Shown: piece after piece, positions 6,378 through 8,746 of the stretch | Layout: every line of letters starts with the position of its first letter | Position numbering within the stretch: the stretch's first letter is position 1 | NCBI GenBank assembly: GCA_937928665.1 | Contig: CALFVM010000153.1 | Span: forward strand, 1 to 8,746 | DNA: 8,746 nt | DNA from: an uncultured Candidatus Methylacidiphilales bacterium | GTDB lineage: Bacteria > Verrucomicrobiota > Verrucomicrobiia > Methylacidiphilales > CALFVM01 | Direction: 5' to 3' | Translations under genes and position numbers: made by a program | Notes under the pieces: generated by a model | What the model was told of the DNA's origin: nothing | The model's input: the letters and a program-made list of their open reading frames with translations, nothing else | Database searches by the model: none

Positions 6378-7452
6378 GTTCAAGCTCCTGGACAATGCGT
6401 TCGGTGGCGTCGCTTGGGGCGATGGCGCGGGCGGCTTGACCCATGGTCTGGCGGGCGGACGCGTCGTGAAAAAGATCGCGGATGGCGCGGGCGAGCGGTG
6501 CTCCGTCGTCGCGTTTTTGAGGCACGAGCCGGGCGGCACCGGCGCGGACGAAGACTTCGGCATTGCGGGTCTGGTGATCTTCGGCGGCCTGGGGATAGGG
6601 GACGAGGATGGAGGGCAATCCGTAGTGGGCGAGTTCCGCGCCGGAGGAGGCACCGGAGCGGGCGACGACGAGGTCAGCCGCGCTGTAAACTTTTTCCATC
6701 TCGTGGCAAAAGGGAAGGACCTCGGCCTTGATGCCGGCGCGCTGGTAGTTGGCACCCATCAAGCCTTTGTCGGTGGGGCCGGCCAGGTGGATGACCTGGA
6801 GTTGAGGGCCGAGGTCGGCAAGGTCAGCGGCGGCGCGCAGCATCATTTCGTTGAGGCCGACCGCGCCCTGGCTGCCGCCCATGACGGCGACGGTGAAGCG
6901 CTGGGGGTCGAGGGAGAAAGCGGAACGGGCGGCGGCTGGATCGAGGCGAATGAGCGATTCCCGGACCGGAGTTCCCGTGACGGCGGTGTGGGCGCCGGGG
7001 AGGTGTTGGGCGCAGTCGGGGAGGCCGAGGAGGACTTTGTTGAGGCGGGGACCGAACCAGCGGGTGACTTTGCCGGGGATAGCGTTAGACTCGTGGAGGA
7101 AGGCGGGGAGGCCGAGGCGACGGGCCTGGAGGAGGGGCGGGGCGCAGGTGAATCCGCCCATGCCGAGGACGGCGGCGACGCGGTGTTGGCGGAGGGCGGC
7201 GCGGGCTTCGGCAAGGCTGCGCCAGAGGTTGAGGAAGAAGGCGGGGGTGCGGGAGTTGAGGCCGGTCCAGCCGGTGGCGGAGAGAGCCACGGCGGGAAGA
7301 TCAGGGTTGGCGGCAAGGATGTCGCGGTCGACCTGTTTGCGGGAGACGAAGAGGAGGACGCCGTGGCCGCGACGGATGCAGGCTCGGGCGACGGCCACGC
7401 CGGGGAAGAGATGCCCCCCGGTTCCTCCACAAGCAATGGCAAAAGTAGGCAT
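6364..7452 (-). CDS. murG: MurG, lipid II-forming N-acetylglucosaminyltransferase
   Basis: MurG is a peripheral inner-membrane GT-B glycosyltransferase that moves GlcNAc from UDP-GlcNAc onto lipid I to give lipid II. The 362-residue product is of normal length. It shows G-loop 1 GGTGGHLFPG (9-18), G-loop 2 GMGGFTCAPP (97-106), HESNAIPGK (120-128), the GGSQGA loop (192-197) opening the C-terminal UDP-binding domain, the RSGASSGAEL region (265-274) and VPYPQAAEDHQTRNA (284-298). The ATG at 7452 puts the first glycine loop at residue 9, as expected, but has no clear Shine-Dalgarno. An in-frame GTG at 7461 would overlap the ftsW stop as GTGA and add three residues; I cannot exclude it. The open frame extends much further upstream, but only as a shadow of ftsW. 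Confidence 0.96.
   Translation of the reverse strand: MPTFAIACGGTGGHLFPGVAVARACIRRGHGVLLFVSRKQVDRDILAANPDLPAVALSATGWTGLNSRTPAFFLNLWRSLAEARAALRQHRVAAVLGMGGFTCAPPLLQARRLGLPAFLHESNAIPGKVTRWFGPRLNKVLLGLPDCAQHLPGAHTAVTGTPVRESLIRLDPAAARSAFSLDPQRFTVAVMGGSQGAVGLNEMMLRAAADLADLGPQLQVIHLAGPTDKGLMGANYQRAGIKAEVLPFCHEMEKVYSAADLVVARSGASSGAELAHYGLPSILVPYPQAAEDHQTRNAEVFVRAGAARLVPQKRDDGAPLARAIRDLFHDASARQTMGQAARAIAPSDATERIVQELEHAAA
6385..6389 (-). promoter_or_regulatory. Shine-Dalgarno site of murC-murB, inside murG
   Basis: The minus strand reads AGGAG seven bases before the ATG at 6377. This decides that start over the longer open frame, which runs upstream into murG. Confidence 0.78.
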
Positions 7453-7457
7453 GGCGT

Positions 7458-8594
7458 TCACATCCGCACGTTGAGGGCGGGCAGGTTGGATTTGGGGCCG
7501 GTGCGGGGGTTGATGGCCTGACGGTTGATATTGAGGAGGATGCCGACGGCGGCGAGGACGACGACGAGGTTGGTGCCGCCGTAGGAGATGAAAGGGAGTC
7601 CCATGCCTTTGGTGGGCAGGAGTCCGGTGACAACGCCGATGTTGATGATGGCCTGGATGGAGATGAGGGCGGTGAGGCCGATGGCGAGGAGGGCGCCCTG
7701 GGGATCGGGCGCTTTCCAGGCGATGCAACCGCCAGCGATGGCGATGAGGAGGAAGAAGAGAACCACGGCGATGGTGCAGGCCATGCCGAGTTCTTCGCCG
7801 GCGACGGCAAGGATGAAGTCGTTGTGGGGTTCGGGCAGGTAGAAGAATTTCTGGACGGAGTTGCCGAGGCCGAGGCCCTGGAGACCGCCGGAGCCGAGGG
7901 CGATGAGGGATTGCCAGACCTGATAACCGGCACCCTGTTGATGGGCCTCGGGGTCGAGGTAGGCCTGGAGGCGGCCGAGGCGTTGGGGCATGAAGATGGC
8001 CAGAGCGACGAGTCCAGTCAGGGCGAGGATGGGAACGGGCGCGAGGTAACGGAGTTTGGTCCCGGCGACAAACATCATGACGACAGCGAGTGCCACGAGG
8101 AGGGCGGTGGTGCCGAGATCCTGGGTGGAGAGGACGAGGGCGGCCGGGATGAAGACGACGGCGAGGGGAATGAGGAAACCAGGCAGGAAGGCGGCAGCCT
8201 TCCGCTGGTGCCGGCCAAGCCACGCCGCCAGAAAGACGACGACGGCGAGCTTGGCCAGTTCCCCGGGCTGAAACGTGGTGAAACCCAGGTTCACCCAACG
8301 ATTAGAACCTTTCACGTGCAGCCCGAGGCCCGGCACCCAGCAGAGGGCCAGCGCGAGAATAGCGAGGCCAAGGATGACCCAGTAGGCCTTCATCCAGTGG
8401 TGGTAATCCCAGCGCATGGCGACACCAGCGGCGACCAGGCCGAGGGCGAGGTAAATGCCCTGGCGGAGGACGAAGTAGGTGGCGTCACCCTTGTTGGCCG
8501 GCGCATAGGCACCGACGCTCATGAGCATGACCAGTCCGAGCGCGACCAGGGCGGTCACGGAGACAATCAACATCCAGGAGCTGTGGCGGGCCAT
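7458..8594 (-). CDS. ftsW: FtsW, septal peptidoglycan glycosyltransferase (SEDS family)
   Basis: FtsW is a polytopic inner-membrane SEDS protein that polymerises lipid II at the septum with a class B PBP (FtsI). The 378 residues contain about ten hydrophobic helices, the first from about residue 7. Family motifs are GSNRWVNLG (96-104), FQPGELAK (108-115), STQDLGT (156-162), YQVWQSLIALGSGGLQGLG (224-242), YLPEPHNDFI (252-261) with the conserved catalytic Asp at 259, and LPTKGMGLPFISYGGTN (326-342). The PEPHNDF loop and LPTKGMGLP motif, together with the murG neighbour, favour FtsW over RodA. No Shine-Dalgarno is visible in the 19-base pyrimidine-rich gap before the ATG. That start still gives a proper first helix, and no better one was found. 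Confidence 0.95.
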   Translation of the reverse strand: MARHSSWMLIVSVTALVALGLVMLMSVGAYAPANKGDATYFVLRQGIYLALGLVAAGVAMRWDYHHWMKAYWVILGLAILALALCWVPGLGLHVKGSNRWVNLGFTTFQPGELAKLAVVVFLAAWLGRHQRKAAAFLPGFLIPLAVVFIPAALVLSTQDLGTTALLVALAVVMMFVAGTKLRYLAPVPILALTGLVALAIFMPQRLGRLQAYLDPEAHQQGAGYQVWQSLIALGSGGLQGLGLGNSVQKFFYLPEPHNDFILAVAGEELGMACTIAVVLFFLLIAIAGGCIAWKAPDPQGALLAIGLTALISIQAIINIGVVTGLLPTKGMGLPFISYGGTNLVVVLAAVGILLNINRQAINPRTGPKSNLPALNVRM

Positions 8595-8613
8595 GGCGGG
8601 CGGGGACGAGGGA

Positions 8614-8746
8614 TTACATGTTCATCATGACCATTTCCTGGGTCAGGACGGGTGGGCGGAAGGGTTTGAGGTCCGGTGCCGCTTTGGCCTCCTTTTGGGG
8701 AGCGGGTTTGGCCGGGGTGGGTGCCGGAGCCAGGACTGGCGCGGGG
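8614..8746 (-). CDS. 3' end of an unidentified protein with a Pro/Ala/Lys-rich tail
   Basis: An open frame enters from the high-coordinate edge and ends at TAA 8614-8616, giving 43 visible residues. The first part is low-complexity and rich in Pro, Ala and Lys (PAPVLAPAPTPAKP followed by QKEAKAAPDLKPFRPPV). The last residues, LTQEMVMMNM, are unusually Met-rich. It is co-directional with ftsW and only 19 bases upstream of it, so it is probably the preceding gene of the same operon. In many dcw clusters that gene is murD, but MurD does not normally end in such a tail. An extended MurD or an inserted envelope protein (for example one with a periplasmic linker) are both possible. The visible part carries no domain, so the family cannot be named. 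Confidence 0.6.
   Translation of the reverse strand, partial: PAPVLAPAPTPAKPAPQKEAKAAPDLKPFRPPVLTQEMVMMNM

Noticed and set aside
6378..6755. N-terminal extension of about 126 residues on MurC-MurB
   Set aside because: The extension overlaps murG, is Pro/Ser/Ala-rich like an out-of-frame shadow, and the ATG at 6377 has a good Shine-Dalgarno and the right distance to the first glycine motif.
7453..8298. N-terminal extension of about 280 residues on MurG
   Set aside because: It is an Arg/Pro/His-rich shadow of ftsW in another frame. MurG homology begins only at about 7450.

Overview
The window lies inside a division and cell wall (dcw) gene cluster read entirely from the minus strand. In transcription order (high to low coordinate) it holds: the 3' end of an unidentified Pro/Ala-rich protein (8614-8746), ftsW (7458-8594), murG (6364-7452), a fused murC-murB (4080-6377), ddl (3187-4083), ftsQ (2327-3190), ftsA (1063-2304), and ftsZ, which runs off the low-coordinate edge (1-1036). 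Intergenic DNA totals only about 70 bases, and three junctions overlap. I see no RNA gene, mobile element, CRISPR array, terminator or clear internal promoter.

The gene products form one pathway. MurC and MurB make UDP-MurNAc and load its first amino acid. Ddl supplies D-Ala-D-Ala. MurG builds lipid II. FtsW polymerises lipid II at the septum. FtsQ, FtsA and FtsZ assemble and anchor the division ring. The close spacing, with GTGA and ATGA stop/start overlaps and Shine-Dalgarno sites inside upstream genes, points to a single translationally coupled transcript.

The source is a GC-rich, peptidoglycan-making bacterium. The gene order, the MurC-MurB fusion and the divergent FtsZ suggest the PVC group, perhaps Verrucomicrobiota. 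This is an inference and no marker gene here settles it. The plus strand is clearly richer in G than C, so the coding strand is C-rich; this also explains the many long open frames opposite the real genes.

Most of the window is ordinary core biology and I found no undescribed multi-gene system. The part most worth a second look is FtsZ. It has the tubulin/FtsZ fold signatures, but several GTP-site and catalytic-loop positions differ from the classical protein. The MurC-MurB fusion and a cysteine at the MurB proton-donor position come next.
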